Source: Diplonema japonicum
Lineage: Eukaryota > Euglenozoa > Diplonemea > Diplonemida > Diplonemidae
Length of the DNA stretch: 64,000 bases
Reading direction: 5' to 3'
Assembly (NCBI GenBank): GCA_964019335.1
Contig: OZ025694.1
Span: 186,001-250,000, forward strand
A program made the translations under genes and the position numbers. How positions within the stretch are numbered: the stretch's first letter is position 1; every line of letters begins with the position of its first letter. This document shows positions 33,544 through 43,830 of this stretch, piece after piece. Below the pieces are notes generated by a model that was not told where the DNA came from, did no database searches, and saw only the letters and a list, made by a program, of their open reading frames with translations.

Positions 33544-34191
33544 ATGTCGAGAGTCTCTGATAGATATATAAGAGAGCTGGCTTCAATGAAGGAAGCCTTT
33601 GGGGTTGTGGAGGAGACATCGACTCACACTGGCGATTCTGATGAGGTGAAACAACTGGTAAGCGAGCTTCATGATCTGGAGGTGAAACGAACGTGGGTGC
33701 AAGAAAGCATTGAAGGCTTGAAAAAAGGTGCTGCTGTGCTTGATGTAAGAGATTTCAAGTCGAAAATACTTTTGGCGGCTCCAATAGACCCCGCTCCTTC
33801 CCCTGAAAAAAGAATACCAGTGAAAAAGAAACCGAAGAAAAAACCGCAAAGTGCAGCGAACCCAAACCTAAAAACTGCTGCTGACGAGGTAGAAACTTTA
33901 ATAGAAAAGCTGCTTATGTCCCGTGATGGTTTTCAAAAGCAAACAGCGAACCTTGCAAGAGCTGACTCATGCTTGAAGGGTGCCGCTCCTCTCTTGTCCT
34001 CGAGCAGCCTTTCTTCAACAAGGCATACCCGCATCTCTTCTGGCAATGTGAGCATTGCGTCATCCAAGCACACGCGGAACCTCCTCTCTTCTGGTAGCTT
34101 AGCGTCTTTTGTAACCACTGCCACCACCGCAACCACTACCACCACCACAAGTAGCAGCAGCTCGTCCGGCTCAGAGTCGGAGAGTAGTTAA
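33544..34191 (+). CDS. Small coiled-coil protein with Ser/Thr-rich tail
   Basis: 215 residues; the ATG follows GAGA just upstream. Residues ~10-65 look like a coiled coil (ELASMKEAFGVVEE, QLVSELHDLEVKRTWVQES). A lysine/proline linker (~90-105, PVKKKPKKKP) follows, then a second helix (~112-145), and a tail of Ser/Thr runs ending in an acidic serine cluster (GSESESS). No family is recognised. It might be a subunit of a small coiled-coil complex (BLOC- or kinetochore-like), but nothing specific supports that. It ends about 60 bp before the large LINE. Confidence 0.75.
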   Translation: MSRVSDRYIRELASMKEAFGVVEETSTHTGDSDEVKQLVSELHDLEVKRTWVQESIEGLKKGAAVLDVRDFKSKILLAAPIDPAPSPEKRIPVKKKPKKKPQSAANPNLKTAADEVETLIEKLLMSRDGFQKQTANLARADSCLKGAAPLLSSSSLSSTRHTRISSGNVSIASSKHTRNLLSSGSLASFVTTATTATTTTTTSSSSSSGSESESS

Positions 34192-34345
34192 AAGAAATAT
34201 GATAAGAACCGATTCTTCTTCTTTTTTTTTTTTTTTTTTTTTTTCAGGGGTTCTGAATTTGGGTTAAAAGAAACATTATGGCAACATCAACACCAACACT
34301 ATCATCGACCTCCTCCCGAGGTTGAACCCCGGGCAACGCTGCCAC

Positions 34346-36316
34346 ATGGGGGGTGGTGGTAGCGGCGAAGGCTCCGGCCGCGGGACGGGAACGGGAAGCG
34401 AGGTGGGCAAGGCGAAGGCGGAGCTTCAGGCGAAGCTGGGAGAAGGGTTCTCGATCAGAGACTTCTCCAAGACGGAGGGGGACTGCCTCTACGAGGCGAC
34501 ATCAGTAGCGATCCATCAGGGCACCTCTGCTGGATCGGCCTTGAGGGAGCTGGTGGCTAGCCACCTGGCATCAACCGACAACAGTGCACTGCTGTATGCC
34601 CCCGAGCGCTACGGGGAATATGTGCAAGCAGTGAAGGACGGAGCGTGGGGGGACATCCTGCAGCTCCTCGCGCTCAGCGTGGTGTGCCGGCGCCACCTCG
34701 CCTGCTACCAGGTGAAGGACGGGGAGCTGTTGTGCACCTCCTTCCCCTCGCGCAACGCGGTAGAGAGCACCCCCATATACCTGGGGTTCGCTGCCGCCCA
34801 TTACGTGGCGCTGTCGGTGCGTGAGGGCACAACGCTCCCGGCAGCAGGCACCTACAACAACCCGAAGGTGCCCATGCCCTTGACTGGACGCCGCAGGTGG
34901 GCAGGAACAGATCAGTCCTGCTCGTCCCTGCAGGTATGGAAAAGGTGGCGTCCCTGTGGCTGATGGACGCAGACGACAAGGAAGGACCCACCTTGGTGTC
35001 CAGGGCCAAACTCCCCACGATGCCGGGAGTACTGGAGCAGGTGGTGCTGGCGACCGACGGCGGCAAGGGCAGGTGTGTGCGCAGGCTGTGGGTGACGGCG
35101 AAGGGCGGCGCACCCCTGAAGCAGGTCAAGAAGACGGTGGTAGTCCCCGCGGTCGAGAGCTGTGCTGCCGAGGTCTACTTGGTGGAGAGGACCAAGAAGG
35201 ACTACCACGACGCAAGGAGGGACCTCGTTCGCTGGGCCGCGAGCAAGTGCACGGCGCGGGTCGAGCCGAGGACGGGATCGAAGAGGGACGGCTGCGCCGA
35301 GCTGTGCATGGTAGTTGCCCGAGCGGACCTGGAGACCCTGTACCGACACAGTGGGACCGGTGGAGTCTATGTACGTCCCCCACACCAATCGACGAGCAAA
35401 TTTCCCGTTCTGTGGATCGAAGGCGCCTCGGCGACTGACGCCGCTCTCCTCGCAAAGCAGGCAGACGGGCTGGGGGTGGCATGGAGCAAGGGCACGGGAG
35501 AGTACGGGATCCGCGTGAAAGCAGAACGACTGGAAGAAATGGTGGCCTTCCTCCACAACAGGACCGCGAAGAAGGTGAAGGACCGCCGTCCGGTGCCGAT
35601 CAAGGGGGCCCCCTTCACGGTCAAGGGGATGGGAACGCAGGTCCCGGGGCTGGTGGTGGAGCAGAGGCTGCGCGCGATCGGGTGGGCAGCACAAGCGGTG
35701 CGCGTACTGGCGAGTGGCAGAAAAACCTGCACATGGCTGGTAGCGTCGGAGGCTGATCCACCAGGCCTCATGTTCGAGAGCGGCGACGAGCAGTGGCTGA
35801 TCCGGCCGCACGGTGCGGAAGGAGACCTCCTGAAGCACTCCACGTGGGGGAGCAAGGGTGGGGCAAAGAAGCCAGCACATAAGCCTCCCCCTCCACCTGC
35901 GACCAAGAACAAGACGAGCGACTTCCCACCCCTGCGGCCCGCCGCACAACCTCGACCTGCCAAGCGTCCGCGCGGAGTGAGGGAGCCGAGCAATCGTTCC
36001 ACTCGTGGTGGCAGTCCAAGGAGGCCGAGTACGCCGAAAAGGACCGCCGACACGAGGAGACGATGGCGAAGCTTCGACTCGAGCAGGAGAGGAGGCAGGC
36101 GGACCAGCAGGCGATGGCGCAGGCACTACGAGAGGCCCGGCAAAGATCACTCGGATGCAGAAGGCGCAGGAGAGCACGCAAATGCGTTTGATGGACGTGG
36201 AACAACAGCTTGCCGAGTTGGCGGCGGTGGCGTTGACGAGCAGTGCTAGTCGGAAGAGGACGGCAGGAGGAAAAGGGCGGGAAGGTCTCGAAGTCCGGCA
36301 CGAGATCCACCGCTAG
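34346..36316 (+). pseudogene. LINE ORF1: OTU cysteine protease and gag-like region, frame-broken
   Basis: The first frame (to 34963) carries an OTU domain: TEGDCLYEA with the catalytic Cys, AWGDILQLLALS, and AAHYVAL with the catalytic His. The start is taken at the first in-frame ATG (34346). Around 34885-34900 the sense shifts by one base into the frame ending at 36249, a ~400-residue basic, glycine-rich protein ending in proline/arginine-rich sequence; it lacks obvious zinc knuckles. From ~35975 a different frame gives a Glu/Arg/Gln coiled coil, and another continues from ~36150 (MQKAQESTQMRLMDVEQQ) to 36316. OTU domains deubiquitinate proteins; in retroelements the role is unproven. Confidence 0.8.
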
Positions 36317-36428
36317 CACACCAACGGGACAGATGCAGGTCGACCCACAGCACCCGGCCACCCCGCTACTGCTGCCCCAAGGGCCGGTGCAACAACAACA
36401 ACAATAGCAATTACAGCTGTCGGCAGGG

Positions 36429-39400
36429 ATGAGTGGAGGAAGCGCTAGTGGCCCGCCTCTGCTCGATGACGTGCTCCGGATCACATCGGTGAATGTCGGG
36501 TCCCTGCACAACAAGCTCCCGCAGGTCCTAGCAACGCAGGATGAGGTGATCTGCCTGCAGGAGACCAAACTCACTGAGCACGGTCAACGCCAACTGTCGC
36601 AAGCTGTTGATGAAGGCGGGTATCACCCCCTGTGGGGTCGCGCTCAGGATGGCACGCCGGACAGGGCAGGGGTACTCAATCCAAACCTTGGGCAAAGGGG
36701 GGCGTCGCTGTGCTGACGAAGAAAGGCAGGCCGGCCATCGTGGCTCCAGTATCGGGGATCACAGTGCAGCCGAACAGGTGGCTGCACACTATGATAAATG
36801 TGGATGGCCGCGATCTATGGGTCCACGTCATCACGGTGTACTGCGCTGGCCACTACGGGAAGGCTGACAGGGAACGACTCCTACACTCGCTGCTCGTTGA
36901 ACTGAGGGCTAAACTCGGGGAGGTGCCGATCCTGGTCTTAGGGGATCTGAACACGGACGTTTCCGGGTCAGCGACGCTGAAACACGCGGTGGAAAACGAC
37001 TGGGTCGACGTCGGGGCGCTTCAGGCCGAGAAGGACGGACGGGAACCGGACCACACCTTCGAACGACCCGGGACGGAGACGAAGACGCGGATAGACTTCG
37101 TCCTGGCCAACGCGGTGGCTGCCGGAGCGCTGAAACGCTTCTGGACACACAAGAGGGTGCGGACCGGGGAGCACCTGTGTCTGTCCGTTGAGCTCTTCAC
37201 GCCGACGCTCAAGAAGCGGACGAAACGTTTCTTCCTCCCGAAGGAGCTACCGGTGGGAGCGGTGACGCCCGACGCTGATCTTGACCAAGGGCTTGCCGGC
37301 GACGACGCAATCCACCAAGCAGTTGACGCCAGGGACGTGGGGGGCCTCTACGCCTTGCTGAGCTGCGCTACCGAACGCTATATGCTGAGCTCAGCCGGAG
37401 TGACGGAGGTGAGGTCGTACGTAGGCAGAGGAGAGCCGCGAGAGCTGACGGAGAAGATGGTAGCAGCGAAGTCGACGGGGACGTCAGGGGGAGCTGCCGC
37501 ACGAGGCCAGACGATGCACGGCAGCCTCAGGAGGAAAATCGTGGCGCTCAGGACGGGGCTGAACGAGGCACTGCTGCGTGGTGGGCCGGGGACGCTGCCA
37601 GCGATGCTGCACGGGACGTGGCGGAACATCGTTAAGCTGGCCGAGAAGATGCACCTTGGGGTCGTGCCGGACAAGGACCTGCTACGGGGGGCTAGCCTGG
37701 AGGCTGCGCTGGTGGGACTGCGGGAGCTGGAGGCTGCGGCGGAGCAGGCTGACAGAGACACGGTGATGCGGCAACGCCTGGAGAACGAGGCAAGTTATAG
37801 GAAACGGGTGGCAGCTGATTTCCGTGACGACAGGCGGAGGATCGTAGCTTACGTTAGAGGTGACAAGGATGTTCACACATTGGCAGTCGCGAAGGAGGAC
37901 GGCAGGCTGACGGTAGATCTGGGGGAGATAGACGCGCTGATGAGGGGGGCATGGGCCTCCGTCTTCCACCTGTACCCGGACAAAAGTGACCGACCTTCCT
38001 ACGCTGCTTTCAAAGAGAGGTATGGCGGGTATATCGATAAACACCCCATGGAACTGGAGCCGATCACGGGGGGCGACCTCAGGGAGGTGTTAAACAGCAG
38101 ACCTGCGAGGGGCACCCCAGGCGTCGACGGCTGGAGGATCACGGAACTGAAGGCTATACCTGACGCGCTGCTCGAGAGGTGGGCGCAGCTCTTCAACGTC
38201 GTCGAGGAGACCGGCGAGTGGCCGGAGGCGCTATTGACAGCGCTTGTCTCTCTGATCCCGAAAGGCGAGGGCAGAGCCCCGTTGGACCACCCCCGATCAC
38301 CGTCACCAGCGCCGTGTACAGGCTGTGGGCGACAACGAGGATGAGACGCATCTTGGTCTGGCAGGAGTCGTGGGCGGACGCGTCACAACATGGGTTTAGG
38401 TCGAGGAGGGGTACGGACACGCTACTGCTGGAACTGACGACGCAGCTCGAAGAAGCTCTGCTATCGGGAACGCCGATGCACGGGCTCGCGCTAGACTTTG
38501 TCAAGTGCTTCGACCGAATCCCGCGGGAAGTGGCGCTCGGGCTAATGGGGTACCTGGGACTGCATCAGAACATACTGCGCCCTCTGGAGACGATGTACGA
38601 ATCCCTCAGACGGAGGTTCAAGTATCCGACAGGGGTGGGTGACGAATTTGCTACGTCGAACGGCATCCTGCAGGGGTGCCCGATCTCGGTGGTGATGGTG
38701 AACGCGCTGGTAGGGGTGATGGTGAAGGCCATCATGGCGGAGGTGCCCGGCGCTGATTCCCTGTCATACGCGGACGACGTCTACTTGATAGCAGCTCTGC
38801 TCAGCGCCCTGGAGAAGGCGGCAGCGGGGGTGTGCGAGTTCTCTCTGCTGACAGGGATGAACCTCAACCTGAGGAAGACAGACCTGTTCACAACGGCAGA
38901 ACACGGAACGGTGAAGTGCGGACGTGAGGTGCTCACGGCCAAAAAGGAGATCAACGTCCTGGGAGTCCGGGTATGTATGGACGGCGAGCACAGGGCGAAG
39001 CCCCTTGAGGCGATGGGACGCGCTTGCGGGAGACTGGCCGCCATGCCGCTGGGGTTCACACAGAAGGCGAGGATCCTCACCAGCTCCATTCTCCCCTCCT
39101 GCCTCTACGGTGTTGCCTATGCACCCCCCTCGAAAATGGATGCGGGTACAATCCGAGCGAGTGTTGCGACGTGCCTCTGGGGACCGAAGTTCAAGATGCG
39201 CTCGCCGTGTGCTGTTGCGAACGTCTTGCTGCCAGGGCACACGACGGACCCGCTGGTGGTGACACTTTACCGACTGCTGTGCACAGTGGTGAAGGTAGGC
39301 GGGTCGGATACGGAGCTGTGGGACCGGATGGGGAGGTGTGCCGCCCTGTACCGGGAGTGCGATATTGAAGCCCTGGGGCCAGTGGGACCCTGATGAGAAG

Positions 39401-40535
39401 ATGGCTGCCGGCGATCGGGAAAGGCTGGAATTTCGTGGTGGGGCTGGGTGCCATGCCGGAACGCGAGCGCAAGCACGAGATCCGGCGGGTGGCGAGGGCC
39501 ATGACGGCAGCCGAGCTAGCAGACGGGAGGGACTCCTACGACGGCATGCCGGAGGGAGCCGACCCGGACACGAACGTGTGGTGGAGGTCACTCTCGGGCA
39601 ACCCAGTGGCGGCGTACCGACTGAGGAGGCTGATTGCAGGAGCGGTGTTTGCGGTCTACCCGGGAGCGCCGGGCGTGGCGCAGGAACCGAACAACCCGCT
39701 GCAGCACCTCTGCGACGTGTGTGAGGAACGGTTCGGCAGCTACACGGAGGTGCTGGAGCACGCCCTCTGGCGATGCGAGCCGGGTGTCGCGGTGCGGAGC
39801 AAGGTGGAGTACGCGAACCTGGACCCGGCAGCTATGCCGAAGGCGACGAGGCTCCATGGGGTGGTGCCCAGAGGCTGCCAAGACAAGCCAAGGGCCTTAC
39901 TGGTGCAGAAGTACCTGCTGGAGGTAGTCACGCGGAGGGATGCAGCGGTGGAAGCGAACCGCGCACTGCAGACACAAGCTTACCCGTGGCGGGCGGTCGT
40001 GACGGGGAGGGCGCACCCGACGCCGACGGTGTCTGAACTACGAAGGCTGGGGGCGTCAGGAACAGTGATAGACAAGCTGCTGAGGCCGGTGCTGAGGTGG
40101 TTGGGAGGCCTGCTGTGGGATGACGCGCCTGGTCGGCACACGGCGGTGACGACGTTAGAGCTGGCCCTCGACTTCGAGAGGGAGATGGAGCTGCCGCTGG
40201 ACGACGGCGGGGAAGTGGGCAAGGTGGAGGACCTGGGCGTCAAGGCAAGGAGGCTACGGTATGTGCTGAGACGAGTCCAGGACCTGTACCACGCTGATGG
40301 CAGAGGGGTAGCGTTCCCAGCGGCGCGAGTGGAGCGCGTCAACTCCCTACGCTGTATCGGAGGACCGACCACACACGGGTATGACAGGAGGCCAGTACTC
40401 CCGGAACGAACCATGAGTAGCATCGAAGGCTTGCGGGACAGGTACCTGTCGCAGACACCGACAAGGCTGCCCCGCAGCATGACCACCGCAGTAGGAACCC
40501 GCCAGAGCCCCCAGAACGGGGACAACGGGGACTAA
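36429..40535 (+). pseudogene. LINE ORF2: APE endonuclease, reverse transcriptase, C-terminal zinc finger, frame-broken
   Basis: From ATG 36429, ITSVNVGSLHNKLPQ and DEVICLQETKL open an APE-like endonuclease. A frame change near 36690 leads to GGVAVLTKKGRP, VLGDLNTDVSG and RIDFVLAN. RT begins with GTPGVDGWRITELK; a frame change at ~38280 continues with SQHGFRSRRGTDTLL, ALDFVKCFDRIPRE, GILQGCPIS and the catalytic SYADDVYLI (~38764-38778). Another overlap at 39393 leads to a C-terminal part with a C-x2-C-x12-H-x4-C finger near 39712-39777 and the terminal QNGDNGD. Domain order fits APE-type LINE clades. All catalytic motifs are visible; only frame continuity is lost. Confidence 0.88.
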
Positions 40536-40600
40536 GCGCAGCGCGGCCGGTGAGCGCAAAAACGCATACCTTAAAAGAATAGTTTTTTTTTTTTTTTTTC

Positions 40601-40843
40601 GTGGTTACCACCAAAAAGAAGAGAAAAAAAAAAAAGAAGAAAAAAAAAAAAGAAAAGAAACCAGTATTTTTTTTTTTTTTATAGTTCGTTTGAGTCTGAC
40701 TTGCGAAAAAAGTAGTTTAAAAAAAAAAAAATCCCCCCCCTTTTTTTTCCCCCTATTTTTCTTTTTATTTGGGTGGAAAGTATACAGGAAGGGGACGGGG
40801 GGTTTATTTCTCTTTTTTTTTTTTTTTTCCCGCTTTACACAGC
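40601..40843. other. Spacer after the LINE
   Basis: A-, T- and C-rich tracts, ending in a T18 run and TTTACACAG immediately before the next ATG, a good splice- or trans-splice-acceptor-like sequence. Confidence 0.6.
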
Positions 40844-41017
40844 ATGGGCCAGCAACAAGCGCAGCCAGTGAAGGAGTCCGAGCTCGACAGGCAGGAGAGG
40901 GAGTGCAAGGCAAGGTGCGCTGTGCGGGTCAGGGAGTTCGAGGTGGACATGGGTAGGCCGCTTGACGGGGCAGGGTGGGCAGGGAAGATGAAAGCGTGCA
41001 GCAAACATTGCGAGTAA
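40844..41017 (+). CDS. Small twin-CX3C protein, possible mitochondrial intermembrane-space type
   Basis: 57 residues. The ATG lies one base after a pyrimidine-tract/CACAG site. Two CX3C motifs, CKARC (~24) and CSKHC (~52), are separated by 26 residues. Twin CX3C is the hallmark of small Tim chaperones and some FAM136-like proteins oxidised by Mia40, but their usual spacing is 11-17, so this is atypical. The segment before the first motif is charged (KESELDRQERE). It may be a complete microprotein or one exon of a longer gene. Coding is plausible because composition differs from the surrounding homopolymers. Family assignment is weak. Confidence 0.55.
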   Translation: MGQQQAQPVKESELDRQERECKARCAVRVREFEVDMGRPLDGAGWAGKMKACSKHCE

Positions 41018-41141
41018 CTTAAAAAGAAAAAGAAAAAAAAAAGAAAAAAGGGGGTCATTATTACCTTGACCCTTCCACCCCCCCTTTTTTATATTCTTAT
41101 AAAACCTTTCGTCACTAAAAGGGGGAGGGAGAGGAGAAGAA

Positions 41142-41684
41142 ATGGTAACTAAAAAACACGTTTTGGAACAAACCTCTGAAGAAGCAGCCGACTTCTCGGA
41201 CACCGATCTAACGAATGAAGGGGTGAAGATGCTTTGCAAAGCTCTGACTTGGAACACTAAGGTGACGAGGCTGTATCTGGCAGGCTGTGGACTGGATGAC
41301 GAATGCCTGGTGGGGCTTTTCAATGCAATCTCGATGAGCAATGTGAGGGAACTCTATCTCACCAGGAACGGTGGGGTGGGCGATTCTTCCGTCACCTACC
41401 TCCTCAAGGTCCTGCCGCACACAAACCTCTGCAAGGTTGTATTCTCAAAAAAAAACGTTTCTGCCCCACTCCTCGACCAGCTGTCTACTTCACTATCTGC
41501 AAACCCCTACACACCAGTTTCCCCTCCTAAGGGCTACATACCTTTACTAGAACATGATGAATGTTCAGAGTATAAACCAGGGAAAGGATGGGACATGTTC
41601 ACAACACCTGAGGCGTGTCTGATGCTGCTGAAGCATCAGCGTGAACTTGCGGAAAGGCTGGGATTCGAAATAAAACCGATTTGA
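41142..41684 (+). CDS. Short leucine-rich-repeat protein (ribonuclease-inhibitor type)
   Basis: 180 residues from ATG 41142. About three LRRs of the RI type are visible between residues 15 and 105: DLTNEGVKMLCKAL, VTRLYLAGCGLDDECLVGL and VRELYLTRNGGVGDSSV, each with the LxLxxNGxGDxG-like pattern. The C-terminal 70 residues are non-repetitive, with a possible amphipathic end (LKHQRELAERLG). There is no signal peptide or TM. Such short RI-like LRR proteins are common in protists and mediate protein binding; partners are unknown. It may be a fragment of a larger NLR-like family, but no NTPase is nearby. Confidence 0.85.
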   Translation: MVTKKHVLEQTSEEAADFSDTDLTNEGVKMLCKALTWNTKVTRLYLAGCGLDDECLVGLFNAISMSNVRELYLTRNGGVGDSSVTYLLKVLPHTNLCKVVFSKKNVSAPLLDQLSTSLSANPYTPVSPPKGYIPLLEHDECSEYKPGKGWDMFTTPEACLMLLKHQRELAERLGFEIKPI

Positions 41685-41818
41685 AGTAGGGTTTCCCCCC
41701 ACCCCCCCCTACCCTAGCCCTCATCTGTTCATTTTTTTTTTTTTTTTTTTTTCCCAACAATTTTTTTTTTTTGTGAAAGTTTTTCACAGAAAAGAGAAAA
41801 AAAAAAAAAAAAAAAAAA

Positions 41819-42394
41819 ATGGGTTGCAGTGCAAGCCTTCAGACGTCAGCTCCCGCTCAAATGCATATGCAGACAAGAGAGCCCTTGGACAGAGAGGAGG
41901 AGTCCCCTGTGATGTTGCCTGCTTTGGTTCAAAACAAGTCTTTCATTTCAGAGGGGTCATGCGAAGAAGGTCTACGGGGCTTGGGCAGCGTAATGCTCCC
42001 ACCCGCAGTCAGCGAAGGCAGCAGCAGAAGCGAGAGCATGTACAGCAGCAGGAGATCGGAAAACAGTTCATTTATCTCGAACCTGGTTCGCATGGACGAT
42101 GTTGGTGTCATTGACGGGTTCTCCTCAGACAGTGAAGAAGGGTCCCCAGTGAGGTCTTACAAAGACAGCTACTTGGAGTGTTGCTACACACCTCTTGCTA
42201 AGACGACCGACACAGTCCTTAAGCTTCCTCCTTCCGTCTCTGAACACGGAAGCGCTTATGGTTCTTGGTACAACAAGAACCTGCTTTCAATAAGCGAATC
42301 TTCAGACGATGAAGATGAGGAACCTTACTCCTACACAAAGAGGAAGCTGAAGGACAGCTATTTGGAGTGCTCGTACAGAAGCATCTGTGAGTGA
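41819..42394 (+). CDS. Predicted N-myristoylated, Ser-rich signalling-type protein
   Basis: 191 residues; the ATG follows an A27 run. The N-terminus MGCSAS fits the N-myristoylation consensus (Gly2, Ser at position 6) with a Cys3 suitable for palmitoylation, predicting membrane anchoring. The remainder is probably disordered and rich in Ser, Glu and Met. A short motif is duplicated: YKDSYLECCY (~115) and LKDSYLECSY (~178), each following an acidic serine cluster (SSDSEEGSP and SESSDDEDEE) that would suit casein-kinase-2 phosphorylation. No domain is recognised. It could be a lipid-anchored scaffold with tyrosine-containing docking motifs; this is inference. Confidence 0.8.
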   Translation: MGCSASLQTSAPAQMHMQTREPLDREEESPVMLPALVQNKSFISEGSCEEGLRGLGSVMLPPAVSEGSSRSESMYSSRRSENSSFISNLVRMDDVGVIDGFSSDSEEGSPVRSYKDSYLECCYTPLAKTTDTVLKLPPSVSEHGSAYGSWYNKNLLSISESSDDEDEEPYSYTKRKLKDSYLECSYRSICE

Positions 42395-43040
42395 AAAGGG
42401 AACAAAAAAAAAAAAAAAAAAAGAAAGAAAAAAAAAAAAAAAAGAAAAAAAAAACACCCACAACGAAACAACACAGACGTTTTACTATGACATACCACAC
42501 AAAAATAATTTTTTTTTTTTTTAAATTTTTTTTTATTTTTTTGAATAAAAATACAGAGCCAGCCGATGGATGCGGGTAATTTTTTTTTTTTTATTATATT
42601 CCTTTCCTGAGGAAGAAAAAAAAAAAAGGGGGGGGGAAAAAAAGAAGAAAAAAAAAAAAAAAGAGTAAGAACAAGATCAATCCCAAGGCGGAGGTGGTGT
42701 TGCTTTTCCCACCCCGAAAAACCCGAGGAACATGACAAACCCCTTTTTTTTTTGAAAGGGAAAGAAAAAGAAGAAAGGGGGGAGAAAAAAGAGATATGGA
42801 GGGGGGGACTCCTTCAGAGTTCTTTTTTTCTTTCCCCCCGATTAGGTATAAAAAAAAGCAGTATCGCTCGTGTGCGCAAAACGAAATATTATTGCACTAC
42901 TAGCGAACTTCTTTTTATGTTGACCGTGAAAAAAGAAGGAAAAAAGAAAAACATTATTTTTTTTTTTATTTTTTATTTAATTCTGAGCTGCACTCTTAAA
43001 GAATTTTAGGCCAGAAGAAATAAGTCAGGTTTCACAGATC
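42395..43040. other. Intergenic spacer
   Basis: A- and T-runs with several poly-Lys/poly-Phe frames. Nothing is recognised. Confidence 0.55.
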
Positions 43041-43041
43041 T

Positions 43042-43151
43042 GGGCGTGAAATAAAGTATCTGATTTTTTCCCTCATGTTTTTAATGCTACTAAATGTACT
43101 AAATGACTGTGGGCGTGAAAATCAGGTACTTTATTTCACGCCCACAGTCAT
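43042..43151. repeat. Hairpin repeat with 18-bp perfect stem
   Basis: ATGACTGTGGGCGTGAAA (43103-43120) is perfectly inverted at 43134-43151 around a 13-base loop. An upstream copy (43042-43068, GGGCGTGAAATAAAGTATC) can pair instead with the right arm and loop, so two mutually exclusive hairpins exist. Confidence 0.9.
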
Positions 43152-43165
43152 TTTTTTCTAGCAAA

Positions 43166-43315
43166 ATGGGCAAAAAACCGAAGGCGACCGGGAAGCGAGC
43201 CAAAGGCATCAGCCCGCTTCCAACAACAAGCAAAATGGCATACAGGAAGGAGTGGGAGAGGTTTTGCACCTACCACTCAGCACCCAAATTCTTTGCGAGA
43301 GCAGCTCACCATTAG
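43166..43315 (+). CDS. Short ORF between two hairpin repeats, unknown
   Basis: 49 residues from ATG 43166, which lies just after a T-run/CTAG acceptor-like site. The product is basic at first (MGKKPKATGKRAKG), then TSKMAYRKEWERFCTYH, which loosely recalls the N-terminal SAM-like part of tyrosine recombinases. It may be the first exon or remnant of an element-borne protein. No downstream continuation is found. Real translation is uncertain. Confidence 0.35.
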   Translation: MGKKPKATGKRAKGISPLPTTSKMAYRKEWERFCTYHSAPKFFARAAHH

Positions 43316-43328
43316 ATAAAAATGTAGT

Positions 43329-43408
43329 ATTGAATAAAAATCAGAGCATGATTTCACTTGTGGGGACCCCACAAGTGAAATCAGGCCATCTGATTTTCAT
43401 TTAATAAG
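43329..43408. repeat. Long imperfect hairpin with 33-bp perfect palindromic core
   Basis: The core GATTTCACTTGTGGGG (43350-43365), one base, and its complement (43367-43382) form a perfect palindrome. Outer arms ATTGAATAAAAATCAGA and TCTGATTTTCATTTAAT extend pairing to about 80 bp. The ATC-GATTTCAC theme resembles the hairpin 200 bp upstream, so both may be ends of one element. Confidence 0.9.
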
Positions 43409-43473
43409 TAGCTATTATTTTATTATTCTTATGAACCTTGATGTGCATGTGGGAAGAATGGCGAGGAAGAGGG

Positions 43474-43504
<31 letters not shown>

Positions 43505-43828
43505 GGAAAAAAATGGAAAAAAAAGAACCTTCATAGGTGAGAGTGGAGAATCTCAGTGCAGCGGTGTCGCCCAACGTAATATTACGTAAGTTAAAACAAG
43601 GAACTTTTTTCAACTAGCACAATTGAGCAGGTGGTCAACGAAAATCTTTTGTCTCCAGACCACTGTCACACCCAAGCGCTGCCATCTCCATTCTCTCTTA
43701 TTCTCTTTTTCCTGATTTTTCTTTCTTTTTTTTTTTTTTTTTTTTTAAACTCTTTGTGATACAGGTGGGGGGGGGGAAAAACCAAGGGGCTTATACATTT
43801 TGATGAAATTTAAAAAAAAAAAAAAAAA
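43409..43828. other. Spacer left of the pogo-like element
   Basis: Homopolymers (A32, T23, G9). The palindrome ACGTAATATTACGT lies near 43573-43587. No gene. Confidence 0.55.
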
Positions 43829-43830
43829 TA

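Larger units (their letters stand above)
34250..40600 (+). mobile_element. Near full-length non-LTR retrotransposon (LINE) with OTU, APE endonuclease and RT
   Basis: About 6.3 kb of GC-rich DNA, sharply different from the homopolymer-rich flanks. Order: OTU-type cysteine protease, basic gag-like region, APE-type endonuclease, reverse transcriptase (YADD), C-terminal zinc finger and conserved end QNGDNGD, then a 3' tail with GGTGAGCGC and a T-rich run. Coding capacity is spread over at least six overlapping frames, so the copy is defective or the assembly has indels. The exact 5' end and target duplication were not resolved. Related truncated copies lie at 16979-17690, ~45385-45500 and ~55846-55910. 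Confidence 0.9.
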
